From a virus: 22,780 nt of DNA. The DNA lies in the IMG/VR virus record IMGVR_UViG_3300027833_000234, positions 1-22,780 of that record; one strand, given 5' to 3'. Position numbers and translations under genes: made by a program. The notes under the pieces were generated by a model that worked only from the letters and a program-made list of their open reading frames with translations, ran no database searches and had not been told where the DNA came from. Shown here in pieces: positions 6,039 through 13,188 of this stretch. The first letter of the stretch is position 1. Each line of letters opens with the position of its first letter.

Positions 6039-6161
6039 TTATGATATCGTAACTCCGCACATAGGACAGTACGATGGTTCTTCTTCCGAATCTTTTACAA
6101 GTACTTCGGTCTCAGTTTCGCAGAGCGCACATTCCAATGTGTAAGTTTCGTCCTCTTCCAC
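6039..6161 (-). CDS. 40-residue zinc-ribbon protein
   Basis: A very short gene starting at a GTG (6161-6159) that shares one base with the nrdB TAG stop (TAGTG). The product has two CxxC knuckles: C11-A-L-C14, then about 17 acidic residues, then C32-P-M-C35-G, the usual rubredoxin/zinc-ribbon pattern. It is strongly acidic and ends ITIS-like (GVTIS). Small zinc ribbons beside nrdB occur in related phages by my recollection; their role is unknown. The paired CxxC motifs, close packing and translational coupling to nrdB make it a real gene despite its size. It could bind nucleic acid or serve as an accessory of the reductase; neither is shown. Confidence 0.8.
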   Translation of the reverse strand: MEEDETYTLECALCETETEVLVKDSEEEPSYCPMCGVTIS

Positions 6162-7150
6162 TAGGCAGCACAACCAGTTCCATCCAAGGAGCACACTTCT
6201 TCTGACCAACCCCAGTCACCTTCCATTCCATTCACGGAATATTCAGTCACACGTTTCTCAAAGAAGTTGTCATGGGACGCACCATTCAGTACCCAGTCCA
6301 ACCACGGTAGTGGATTGTCCTTTACACCGAACTTAGGTTTCATACCCAGTTGTAATAGTCTACGGTCTGCAATGTGACGGATGTATTGTTTCACATCTGT
6401 CTCAGATAGACCTTCGATATCTCCAGACTTATATGCAAGTGTAATGAATCGGTCTTCTAGTTTGACAGCGTTACGTGCCATCTGATAGATTTTAGACTTC
6501 AACTCATCGTTCACAATACGTGGATGTTCAGCCGTAAACTCACGGAATAACTTTGCATTACCTTGTACGTGGATAGTCTCATCTCTGATAGACCACTCTA
6601 CAATCGTACCCATACCTTTCATCTTACCGAAACGTTGGAAGTTCAACAACATTACAAATGATGCGAACAATGACATACCTTCGTTGAATACAGATTGTGC
6701 AAGTACCAGTGCAAGACCTGTTTGGGTGTTAATGTCACCCTCTTTCATAAAGTCAATCTTGTCTGCCATCTCTTTATATTCCATGAACGCAGAATGTTCT
6801 TCGTCTGGTAATCCCAGTGTGTCATTCAACAATGCATATGCACGTTGGTGTACACCTTCACGGTTTGCAAATGAAGACAACATGTTACGAACTTCGTTGT
6901 TCTTAAACTTAGGAATCAATAACTCGTGGTAGTTTTCTCCTACCTGTACGTCACTCTGTGTAAACAGACGTAGTACCTGTGTAATGAACTCTTTCTCTTC
7001 TGCACTCAGTTTGGTTCTCCAGTCTTGAATGTCTTCGGATAGTTCCGCTTCATCTTCGACCCAATGAACCTCTTCATGTTTCTTTGTTAATTCCACCGCC
7101 CAAGGGTAGAGGAAAGGTTTATATGTTTTGCTAAATTCTAATAATGCCAT
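6161..7150 (-). CDS. nrdB: Ribonucleotide reductase class I, beta subunit
   Basis: 329 residues, a normal length for the beta subunit, which holds the di-metal centre and radical that drives reduction of ribonucleoside diphosphates to deoxy forms. The ligand set is complete: Asp67, Glu98 and His101 (REGVHQRAY), Glu157 (FNEGMS), Glu191 and His194 (RDETIH). Tyr105, four residues after His101, sits where E. coli NrdB has the radical Tyr122, so a tyrosyl-radical type is likely. The protein ends CSLDGTGCAA, unlike the usual acidic/aromatic tail that docks on the alpha subunit. It begins 3 bases after the nrdA stop and shares its transcript. Its product supplies dNTPs for phage replication. Confidence 0.96.
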   Translation of the reverse strand: MALLEFSKTYKPFLYPWAVELTKKHEEVHWVEDEAELSEDIQDWRTKLSAEEKEFITQVLRLFTQSDVQVGENYHELLIPKFKNNEVRNMLSSFANREGVHQRAYALLNDTLGLPDEEHSAFMEYKEMADKIDFMKEGDINTQTGLALVLAQSVFNEGMSLFASFVMLLNFQRFGKMKGMGTIVEWSIRDETIHVQGNAKLFREFTAEHPRIVNDELKSKIYQMARNAVKLEDRFITLAYKSGDIEGLSETDVKQYIRHIADRRLLQLGMKPKFGVKDNPLPWLDWVLNGASHDNFFEKRVTEYSVNGMEGDWGWSEEVCSLDGTGCAA

Positions 7151-7153
7151 TTG

Positions 7154-9142
7154 TTATCCCTCGCAAGCACGACATTCATCGTCTTCGTCTGTTTCTATTG
7201 GTTTGTTTAAATATTCCATCAACTCTTCGTACCCACCGACATATTCACCTTCGATGTAAATTTGTGGTACTGTTTTTACTTTACGTCCTGTTACCTCAGC
7301 GGCAGTCTTACCAATTTCTTTCAAGTCAATCTTGTCAAATGGTATTCCTCTTAACTTCAGTTCTTCCATAGCCATAGAACAGAAAGGACAATCTGCTTTA
7401 CTATAAACTATACTACGGGTATCACCCGCAAGTGCAACACGTTCTACCTTTTCAGATACATTCTCTGCACGTTGTTTTGCCTCTGTACGTAAATAGTACA
7501 GACCTTTCAATCCTTCTTTCCATGCCTTCAGATGCACCTTATTCACATAAGATTTCTCTGCACCAGATGGGAAGAATAGATTTACCGACTGACCTTGACA
7601 GATATACTGTTGACGTTCAGCTGCATGGGTAACAACCCAGTTTTGGTCTAATTCATCCGCAGTCCTAAAGATTGCCTTCTCACCTTCAGTAAGGAATGGT
7701 AAGTGTTGTACCGAACCTTTGTTGGTAATGATAGATGTCCAATTAGACTCATTGTTCTCACCCTTCTCATTCAAGAGTCGAGTAAGGTATTTATTCTTTA
7801 CGAGAAATGAACCAGCACGTGTACGATGTGTATATGCATTTGCCTTCAATGGTTCAATAGATGGACTCGTTGATAGAATCACTCCACTGGATGCATTTGG
7901 GGCGATTGCCAACAGATGTGAGTTTCTTCGTCCACTTCCAATGCCGTCAGGATATTCCCCACGTTCTTCAGCAAGTTGTTCAGTTTCTTTAACTGCTTCG
8001 GACTTAATGTGGTCGAACAAGGTTCGGTTGATTTCTCTTGCTGCTTCTGACTCCCATGCGACTCCGTGCCTTTGTAGAAGGGAGTGGAATCCCATTGCTC
8101 CCAGTCCAATACTTCTCTCTCTTTCTGCGGAATATTTTGCACGTGGGATTGTGTCGGGGGCTTCGTTAATGAAATACTCAAGTACGTTATCGAGCATCCT
8201 AACAATATCCCGAACAATAGTTGTATCTTTCCATTCATCGTAGTATTCTAAGTTCAGACTCGACAAACAACACACCGCAGTCCTATCATCGGACGTTGGT
8301 AGGTGGATTTCATTACAGAGGTTCGAACCGTGAATCTTTAGTCCTTTGTCTTTTAATGGTTGAGGTAAACTATCATTTGCAGTATCGATGAAGTTCAGGT
8401 ATGGTTCACCTGTTCTAAAACGAATCTCAAGAATACGTTCCCATAACTTACGTGCGTTAACAGTCTCTTTAACCGTTTCGTCCTTGGGGTCACGTAGGTC
8501 GAAATCACTATTCGACATAACCGCTTCCATAAACTCATCGGTAATATTAATTGCATTGTGTAAGTTTAGTGCTTTACGTTGCACGTCACCTGTAGGAATT
8601 CTCATGTTAATGAATTCTACAATATCTGGATGCGATATATCCATATACGCAGCATAAGAACCTTTACGGGTCTTACCCTGTCTATACGCAATCATGTCTG
8701 CATCAACTGTGTGTAGGAATGGCATAGGGCCAGGCGCAATGTCTGAAACAGTTCTTACGTCAGACCAATGACCACCAACACCACCACCATATACGGATAA
8801 CCACCGTAGTTCTGAAGAGTGTCCAATCAAACCTTCGAGTGTATCTGGTACGTAGGTAAGGAAACAAGAGATTGGCATTCCTTTGCTCTTCTGGTCGTGA
8901 CCATTAGGTGCATTGGATAGAACAGGGGAGGCAAACATGAACCACTTATTTGATACGTAGTTGTACAGACGTTGGGCGAGTTCATCGTCCATCTCATCTC
9001 GGTACTTACTCCATGCTTTACTTGCTCTTGCGAAACCCTCTTGTGGACTTTTTTCATAATCATTTAAATAGAAATCTTTAAGCATACCTACTGCATATTC
9101 TGCTAGTAGACTATCCTTCTTTTTATCAAGTTTGAGGGTCAT
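7154..9142 (-). CDS. nrdA: Ribonucleotide reductase class I, alpha subunit, with fused glutaredoxin
   Basis: 662 residues from ATG 9142. A TTG at 9235 would extend the frame, but it lies upstream of the -10 box of the promoter at 9215-9243, so it is not used from that transcript. Catalytic features: Cys93 (ISCF) and Cys291 (AVCCLSS) as the redox pair, Asn274-Leu-Cys276-Asn-Glu278 as the active-site loop with the thiyl cysteine, and Tyr549-Tyr550 of the radical pathway. The N-terminus goes straight into the catalytic domain, so the ATP-cone for dATP shut-off is absent. A complete glutaredoxin domain occupies residues about 573-646 (redox site CPFC at 585-588, TVP at 624-626, GGYEEL), and the usual C-terminal reducing cysteine pair follows it (ECRAC, 657-660). 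The enzyme thus carries its own reductant. It leads the operon with nrdB. Confidence 0.97.
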   Translation of the reverse strand: MTLKLDKKKDSLLAEYAVGMLKDFYLNDYEKSPQEGFARASKAWSKYRDEMDDELAQRLYNYVSNKWFMFASPVLSNAPNGHDQKSKGMPISCFLTYVPDTLEGLIGHSSELRWLSVYGGGVGGHWSDVRTVSDIAPGPMPFLHTVDADMIAYRQGKTRKGSYAAYMDISHPDIVEFINMRIPTGDVQRKALNLHNAINITDEFMEAVMSNSDFDLRDPKDETVKETVNARKLWERILEIRFRTGEPYLNFIDTANDSLPQPLKDKGLKIHGSNLCNEIHLPTSDDRTAVCCLSSLNLEYYDEWKDTTIVRDIVRMLDNVLEYFINEAPDTIPRAKYSAERERSIGLGAMGFHSLLQRHGVAWESEAAREINRTLFDHIKSEAVKETEQLAEERGEYPDGIGSGRRNSHLLAIAPNASSGVILSTSPSIEPLKANAYTHRTRAGSFLVKNKYLTRLLNEKGENNESNWTSIITNKGSVQHLPFLTEGEKAIFRTADELDQNWVVTHAAERQQYICQGQSVNLFFPSGAEKSYVNKVHLKAWKEGLKGLYYLRTEAKQRAENVSEKVERVALAGDTRSIVYSKADCPFCSMAMEELKLRGIPFDKIDLKEIGKTAAEVTGRKVKTVPQIYIEGEYVGGYEELMEYLNKPIETDEDDECRACEG

Positions 9143-9214
9143 ATTACTTTTCCATAGAGTATAGTTTTTTAGGGGGTAATAGTATCTATAACCCCAGTGT
9201 TTTTCAGTATTGTA

Positions 9215-9243
9215 ATTATACCCCGTCAGGGGCAAAAAGTCAA
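9215..9243 (-). promoter_or_regulatory. Near-consensus sigma70 promoter for nrdA
   Basis: On the minus strand TTGACT (9243-9238) and TATAAT (9220-9215) are separated by 17 bases. The start would be near 9208, giving a leader of about 65 bases before the nrdA ATG at 9142. The spacer holds a small dyad, CCCC-TGAC-GGGG, between the two boxes, where it could serve as an operator or a minor hairpin. This separates the nucleotide-metabolism operon from the late gene just upstream. Confidence 0.85.
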
Positions 9244-9245
9244 GC

Positions 9246-9707
9246 TTATTTTGACCTTTGTTTATCTATCGCTCTAGAACCGAACCAGAACGAGATAATT
9301 GCGGCAAAGATTGCCTTGGTGTCACCATCCCACAACAAACCCAGTGAGTCTGCCAGAGGAACACCACTTGCGAGTGCTTCTCTCAATAGGGTGATTTCAA
9401 TTGCACAAAACAATCCAAAGAAACAGTATGTGATTACAGGACGTACAGACTTCTGTAGACCCGCAATAATACCAGTACCTTGGTTGATTGAGATGTCATG
9501 TTGAATCAGTCGGTCATGCTCTTTATCAGCACCCATCTGTTCATACATTTTGATTTCATGGTCATAACCCTTTGCACGGAGTTCTGCCATCTTTTCCATC
9601 TTTTCTAATTCGTGTTTGTTGTTTGACTTTGTTTTAAAGTGGTCTGTGATTGCGGGTACAACTGAACCCCCAAAACCTAGCACACTACCTAATAATCCAC
9701 TTAGCAT
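9246..9707 (-). CDS. Holin-like protein (3-TM type)
   Basis: 153 residues from ATG 9707, sharing one base with the stop of the upstream small gene (TAATG). Layout: a hydrophobic N-terminus (residues about 2-20, GLLGSVLGFGGSVVPAI), a charged coiled-coil section (KHELEKMEKMAELR and on), a second membrane segment in VRPVITYCFFGLFCAIEITLL and a third in IFAAIISFWFGSRAI. The VRPxITYxFFGLF and IFAAxxSFWFGxRA motifs are those of the three-segment holin family described from gene transfer agents and phages, which permeabilise the inner membrane at lysis. No endolysin gene is next to it in this window. It is the last gene of the late unit that begins at 10486. Confidence 0.8.
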   Translation of the reverse strand: MLSGLLGSVLGFGGSVVPAITDHFKTKSNNKHELEKMEKMAELRAKGYDHEIKMYEQMGADKEHDRLIQHDISINQGTGIIAGLQKSVRPVITYCFFGLFCAIEITLLREALASGVPLADSLGLLWDGDTKAIFAAIISFWFGSRAIDKQRSK

Positions 9708-9874
9708 TATTTACTCCAACGTTTTCTATTTTCAATAAACCTTTTTACTATTTCGGGCTTCTTTTTCTTCTTTTTCTTTCCTAGATGAACAGGGACAGTT
9801 TCACTGTCATCACCAGTACCAACTACGGAACCAGTGCTTGTCATTTCTTCGTAGAACTTATTAAAATTTCTCAT
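9707..9874 (-). CDS. Small basic phage protein with capsid-targeting-like N-terminus
   Basis: 55 residues from ATG 9874, in an ATGA junction with the upstream structural gene; its TAA overlaps the holin start. The N-terminus MRNFNKFYEE has the aromatic-rich form ending in Glu9-Glu10 seen on several putative internal head proteins in this window. A Gly/Ser/Thr/Asp linker follows, then a run of seven lysines and a basic tail (VKRFIENRKRWSK). I do not recognise a family. The length and strong basic charge fit a small DNA-binding head component, but the neighbouring holin makes a lysis-linked role possible. Its reality rests on the perfect overlaps at both ends. Confidence 0.7.
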   Translation of the reverse strand: MRNFNKFYEEMTSTGSVVGTGDDSETVPVHLGKKKKKKKPEIVKRFIENRKRWSK

Positions 9875-10473
9875 CGGGTAATCTCCCCAGTTGTGAAGTA
9901 CACGTACTGTTTAGAGTTTTCGTGTATTCCTCTGTAGATGTCCAGACCAAGAACCTCATCAATAGGTTTTGCATCTGACTCCAAAATTCTTATTTTATCG
10001 TCCTTCTTTACAATATCGTCACATTTCGTTGCGGTCACCGTATCGTGTCTCATACGATAAATGCCAGGCGACAGTTCTTTGTCCTCAAGCATATACCAAG
10101 AACTTTCTTCTGCAAGGACATCTAAGATATCAATACCAGTCTCTTCATGGATTTGCATTATTCGTTCATCACTCAATGTGCCATGTTCTTTAATAAGGGC
10201 AAGAGCAGCACCATACCTTGCAACAACAGACTGACCGCCAGGCACTTTTGCCATTAGACGTTTCAGATTAAATACGAGTCGATGAAAGGGGGTGTAATGC
10301 GAACGATAAGCTTCACGGTCATCAACACGGAGAGTTGTAAACTCCTTGTTTCGTGTACCGTCTGCGTTGATAATACCTTTCTTGTATGCGTCAGTCTTAT
10401 CGAATGGAGTGACTAACAGTTTCAAGAAACGTATCGTATAGACTAAGTCTGCTGCTGATTTTAATATTCCCAT
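9871..10473 (-). CDS. Conserved phage structural-type protein
   Basis: 200 residues from ATG 10473. The sequence MGILKSAADLVYTIRFLKLLVTPF, then FDKTDAYKKGIINADG, DDREAYRSHYTPFHRLVFNLKRLM and KVPGGQSVVARYGAALALIKEHG belongs to a family I recall from T4-like cyanophages and pelagiphages, usually sitting among late genes, without an assigned function. The second half has ITxEESSWYxLEDxELSPGIYRMRHD and a final FTTGEITR strand. No catalytic motif is visible. A perfect T4-type late promoter octamer ends only five bases before the ATG and no ribosome site is seen, which fits late expression with an unusually short or absent leader. Confidence 0.75.
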   Translation of the reverse strand: MGILKSAADLVYTIRFLKLLVTPFDKTDAYKKGIINADGTRNKEFTTLRVDDREAYRSHYTPFHRLVFNLKRLMAKVPGGQSVVARYGAALALIKEHGTLSDERIMQIHEETGIDILDVLAEESSWYMLEDKELSPGIYRMRHDTVTATKCDDIVKKDDKIRILESDAKPIDEVLGLDIYRGIHENSKQYVYFTTGEITR

Positions 10474-10478
10474 AGTTC

Positions 10479-10486
10479 TATTTATA
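10479..10486 (-). promoter_or_regulatory. T4-type late promoter TATAAATA
   Basis: Perfect late-promoter octamer on the minus strand between the asparagine-synthetase-like gene and the structural gene at 9871-10473. With usual late spacing the first transcribed base would fall on, or within a base or two of, the ATG at 10473. It would drive the run 9871-10473, 9707-9874 and the holin-like gene. Confidence 0.75.
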
Positions 10487-10503
10487 CTCAGAAATTCTTT
10501 TAC

Positions 10504-11904
10504 TTATATGTTTTGCGAGATATCTCTGTACCAAGTTGCACGAAAAATGTTGTGAAACATGCCTTCATATACCGCATATAATTGGTCTTTGTGTGGTGTC
10601 TCACACTCAAAGGCAAACTTGTTCAGTATCTTTCTCTGTATGGGCGAGTCCATAGAGTCACCCAATAGGAAACTCTTAGGTGTTTTAAAGACCTCGTGAT
10701 ATATCCTTCTATCGTTATATAGGGATGCGGTAAGTACATCGTTGTTGGCACTGATAGAACGAGTGTACAACTTAGGTGTCAAGAGTTTTAACATGTTGTG
10801 TTCTGCATTCTCCCAGTCGATGTCCTCAGTGACCCACTCCTCGAACCATTCATCTAGATAGGTCTGTGTGGTCTTGTGTGTACCCAGTGTATAACATGCA
10901 CCATAATGATGCGTCTTCTCATCAATAATATTTTGAATTGCAGCTTCTATATACCTCTCACCCTTATGTTCTACCAATAACATGTGTAGGTGTGGAATCA
11001 AATCACGGAAGAACATCTCATCTCCGTTAACTCCATACATAACAATATCAGGTTTTATCTTACAATCCATTACCTGTTTCATTGTGGGTATAATAGATGC
11101 CCATCTGGTAGACCCATCTTTTAAATACTGTAGTGTGTGTTCGATTGCTTTGTTGGTATCAAAGGTTTCGAATGACACGTCAGGAAACTTTGCAGCCTGA
11201 ATCTGTTTATATTTTAACCCATCATCTCCCGCATGGCAAGGTAACATTGTATAACAATACTGTGGGTCATGGTAGAAGTACTGCGATTGAACTGCGGAGT
11301 CGATTCCCTCACTCAAAGAGATAAACCTGTTTTTATAACGAGACCTAATTAGATTGGAGTGTTGAGTCATACATTGGTGTATGTAATCAGTAAGTGCATC
11401 GATGTCAGTCCACTTATCTTCCTCAAGTGCTTTCTTACAATCACCCACGTAGTCGTAGGATGGAATGAATGAGTTGATATGGTCAAAGAATGTTGTGTTC
11501 TCCTCCACACCAAACTCACGAGACTGTGGGTCTTTCTGACCATACTCCAAGTAGGTCTTGGTGATATCTGACTTATGACACGTCATATATGGCACGTAAT
11601 TGGATATCTCTGTACCGTACTTACGTGCAAGGAATATCTTATGGTTCTGGAAGTAGTCAACCGATATCTCAAAACTGTCTTTGGTCAGTTTGATTGCAAA
11701 GAAGTTTCCATTCTCTTCATTGAAACTCCAACGTTCACATACATCTTCGATGTCACCTTCAATAAGGTAACCAGAATATACGACAATATAGTCTGGCCCT
11801 TTCCAGACATTCACCAGTTCGTCATGGTAATAACACCATTGACCATACTGTGTGTATTCACGTTTCTTGAACTTCGTAGGGTCTTTGCAAATAAAGAATC
11901 TCAT
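10504..11904 (-). CDS. Asparagine-synthetase-like ATP-pyrophosphatase
   Basis: 466 residues from ATG 11904 in an ATGA junction with the upstream Cys-rich gene. The C-terminal two-thirds is the asparagine-synthetase (AsnB) synthase domain: the pyrophosphate loop SLSEGIDS at 196-203 (canonical SGGxDS with one Gly changed to Glu) and GVNGDEMFF at 291-299 (the GxGGDExF type). The N-terminal 100 residues keep the shape of the glutaminase half (GNFFAIKLTKDS, then KIFLARKYG) but lack the catalytic Cys at position 2. It therefore probably cannot take ammonia from glutamine, as in beta-lactam synthetase and lasso-peptide cyclases, which use the same fold to adenylate a carboxylate and close an amide or ring. 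Substrate unknown. It closes a three-gene overlapping set with two CxxCxxCC proteins. Confidence 0.82.
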   Translation of the reverse strand: MRFFICKDPTKFKKREYTQYGQWCYYHDELVNVWKGPDYIVVYSGYLIEGDIEDVCERWSFNEENGNFFAIKLTKDSFEISVDYFQNHKIFLARKYGTEISNYVPYMTCHKSDITKTYLEYGQKDPQSREFGVEENTTFFDHINSFIPSYDYVGDCKKALEEDKWTDIDALTDYIHQCMTQHSNLIRSRYKNRFISLSEGIDSAVQSQYFYHDPQYCYTMLPCHAGDDGLKYKQIQAAKFPDVSFETFDTNKAIEHTLQYLKDGSTRWASIIPTMKQVMDCKIKPDIVMYGVNGDEMFFRDLIPHLHMLLVEHKGERYIEAAIQNIIDEKTHHYGACYTLGTHKTTQTYLDEWFEEWVTEDIDWENAEHNMLKLLTPKLYTRSISANNDVLTASLYNDRRIYHEVFKTPKSFLLGDSMDSPIQRKILNKFAFECETPHKDQLYAVYEGMFHNIFRATWYRDISQNI

Positions 11905-12359
11905 CGTAGTCTTAGTGTTCCCTGTTTGGTGTGTAACTCTACCTGTAGTTGTCTACCTTCACTTACAAGTATCTCTTCAACCAGTTCATCCAGTTTTCGT
12001 TTGTTGTTATCATATTGAATCTCTGGTGGTAATGTCTTGTCCATTGACAGGATACCAACCTTACCGTTCCACTTCTGTACATGTGCAACAAAACCAAAGT
12101 TCTTTGGTCTATATTTATCTTCTAAGTCGTGTTCAATATAGGAACAAAAGAACTCATCACATATTCTTGGTTTGTCTTCTTGAATAGAACAACCCGTATC
12201 ACATAGTTTATTACAGGTACTCCACGCACCGTAATCTACACCATAGAACTCTGCTTCATTATATCTGTCTGCATCCTTCCATGCACCAGTATAACCCATG
12301 ATTTCACAACAGACAGTACAGTCACCACAACGTGATTCTGTAGGGATAATCTCAGACAT
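11901..12359 (-). CDS. CxxCxxCC metal-binding protein, paralogue B
   Basis: 152 residues from ATG 12359, overlapping the end of paralogue A by 8 bases. The N-terminal CxxCxxCC motif (CGDCTVCC, Cys11, 14, 17, 18) is followed by CNKLCDTGCSIQEDKPRICDEFFCSY. This is the layout of the YkgJ/UPF0153-type 'putative zinc- or iron-chelating' family, where a second cluster ending in 'Y/x-x-x-RPxxCRxF' completes the metal site. The rest is a strand-rich domain with a DKTLPPEIQYDNNKRKLDELVEEIL helix. Members are thought to bind Zn or Fe-S; some act with modifying enzymes. It is coupled to the asparagine-synthetase-like gene by an ATGA overlap. Reaction and partners are not known. Confidence 0.82.
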   Translation of the reverse strand: MSEIIPTESRCGDCTVCCEIMGYTGAWKDADRYNEAEFYGVDYGAWSTCNKLCDTGCSIQEDKPRICDEFFCSYIEHDLEDKYRPKNFGFVAHVQKWNGKVGILSMDKTLPPEIQYDNNKRKLDELVEEILVSEGRQLQVELHTKQGTLRLR

Positions 12360-12807
12360 AAAAACGTTGTTCTCCAGCTGCGGTACATACCCTAACCATA
12401 GGCACGCTAACCGACCACATTTCTTCTGCGGTCTCTTTCATAGTTATAATGTTTGTATAGTTATCTTGGAAGAATTGTTCTGAGGTAAATTTATGTTTCA
12501 GAGATTCATTGGGAGTCACATCTAGATAATGAACATTTTTATGTGTTCGTAGGTTAGTAACAAACCCAACTCTTTCGGGAATATATTCTTCGGGTAAATC
12601 AGATTCTACATAGACACACTCGTAATCAGAACAAGACTGCGGTTTGGTATCATATATAGTGCATCGATTATTATCACAGAGTTTATTACATCTACCCCAT
12701 TCATATCGGATATCTAAATTGATTAGTTGTATCTGATTATTATTGAGAGCTCCAAAAGACTTACAACAAGAATAACAGTCACCGCATCGGTCAATCTGTT
12801 GTTCCAT
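12352..12807 (-). CDS. CxxCxxCC metal-binding protein, paralogue A
   Basis: 151 residues from ATG 12807, one base overlapping the stop of the upstream gene (TAATG). It has the same cysteine plan as its downstream neighbour: CGDCYSCC (Cys8, 11, 14, 15), then CNKLCDNNRCTIYDTKPQSCSDYECVY, and both share a GFV...K/R strand in the second half. The tandem pair arose by duplication within this locus or its ancestor; the two have since diverged strongly outside the cysteine blocks. Ten cysteines in all, nine placed in the two cluster blocks, suggest a multi-Cys metal site. Function unassigned; YkgJ-type family membership is by motif. Confidence 0.82.
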   Translation of the reverse strand: MEQQIDRCGDCYSCCKSFGALNNNQIQLINLDIRYEWGRCNKLCDNNRCTIYDTKPQSCSDYECVYVESDLPEEYIPERVGFVTNLRTHKNVHYLDVTPNESLKHKFTSEQFFQDNYTNIITMKETAEEMWSVSVPMVRVCTAAGEQRFYV

Positions 12808-13175
12808 TAGGATTGGGAAATCTGTCTTAGTGCCTCGACTACTTTAGAATCCATTTGAATATTGGTATATTCATGGTTCTTGATTGCTTTGAGGAATATG
12901 AGGAATGGTTTGAGTACACCCCAATGTTCGAGTTCGATTTTCAGTTCTAGGATATCAAGTCCTGGCTGAATACCGAATACATTAAATATTACTATGAGGT
13001 GGTTGAGGATGAGACGTTCCGATAGAACATCGGTGTCACGATATCGATTGAGTAATCTTTTCACATACTTAAATTTCTTTAAGTCTTCGAAGAACTCTTC
13101 GCTATCAATACATTTGGGATTATGGTAATGCTGAGCAGCATATACCGTAAGATTATCTTTTGTCAGTTTCATCAT
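12807..13175 (-). CDS. Conserved phage protein (DUF7207-like)
   Basis: 122 residues from ATG 13175 (a second ATG follows at 13172). Starting further upstream would place the start inside the hairpin at 13189-13206. The sequence MMKLTKDNLTVYAAQHYHNPKCIDSEEFFEDLKKFKYVKRLLNRY, then LSERLILNHLIVIFNVFG and LEHWGVLKPFLIFL, matches a common all-helical family of T4-like phages near the head genes. The role is unknown to me; the DUF number is from memory. It is the first gene after the hairpin and is preceded by a near-match late promoter (TATACATA), so it probably starts the transcript that also reads both CxxCxxCC genes and the asparagine-synthetase-like gene. Confidence 0.78.
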   Translation of the reverse strand: MMKLTKDNLTVYAAQHYHNPKCIDSEEFFEDLKKFKYVKRLLNRYRDTDVLSERLILNHLIVIFNVFGIQPGLDILELKIELEHWGVLKPFLIFLKAIKNHEYTNIQMDSKVVEALRQISQS

Positions 13176-13180
13176 ATAGT

Positions 13181-13188
13181 TATGTATA
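13181..13188 (-). promoter_or_regulatory. Likely late promoter TATACATA (one mismatch)
   Basis: This octamer differs from TATAAATA at one base and sits five bases before the ATG at 13175, the same geometry as the perfect octamer at 10479-10486. It directly abuts the hairpin at 13189-13206. The mismatch lowers certainty. Confidence 0.5.

Noticed and set aside
7879-8238. A minus-strand frame within nrdA whose N-terminus looks like a membrane segment
   Set aside because: It lies wholly inside the conserved nrdA catalytic region in another frame; nrdA motifs (AERERSIGLGAMGFHSL and others) are intact across it.
7719-8243. A 174-residue plus-strand open frame
   Set aside because: Antisense to conserved nrdA; composition and codon pattern fit a shadow.
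8320-8329. GGTTCGAACC, like a tRNA T-arm
   Set aside because: It encodes the conserved Gly-Ser-Asn-Leu active-site loop of NrdA and no acceptor stem, D-arm or anticodon arm is nearby.
9221-9232. CCCC-TGAC-GGGG as an intrinsic terminator for the holin unit
   Set aside because: The stem is only four GC pairs, no T run follows on the minus strand and it sits between the -35 and -10 boxes; kept only as a promoter spacer feature.
9143-9235. N-terminal extension of NrdA from TTG 9235
   Set aside because: The start would lie upstream of the -10 box of the nrdA promoter, and the extra residues match nothing in the family; ATG 9142 gives a normal start.
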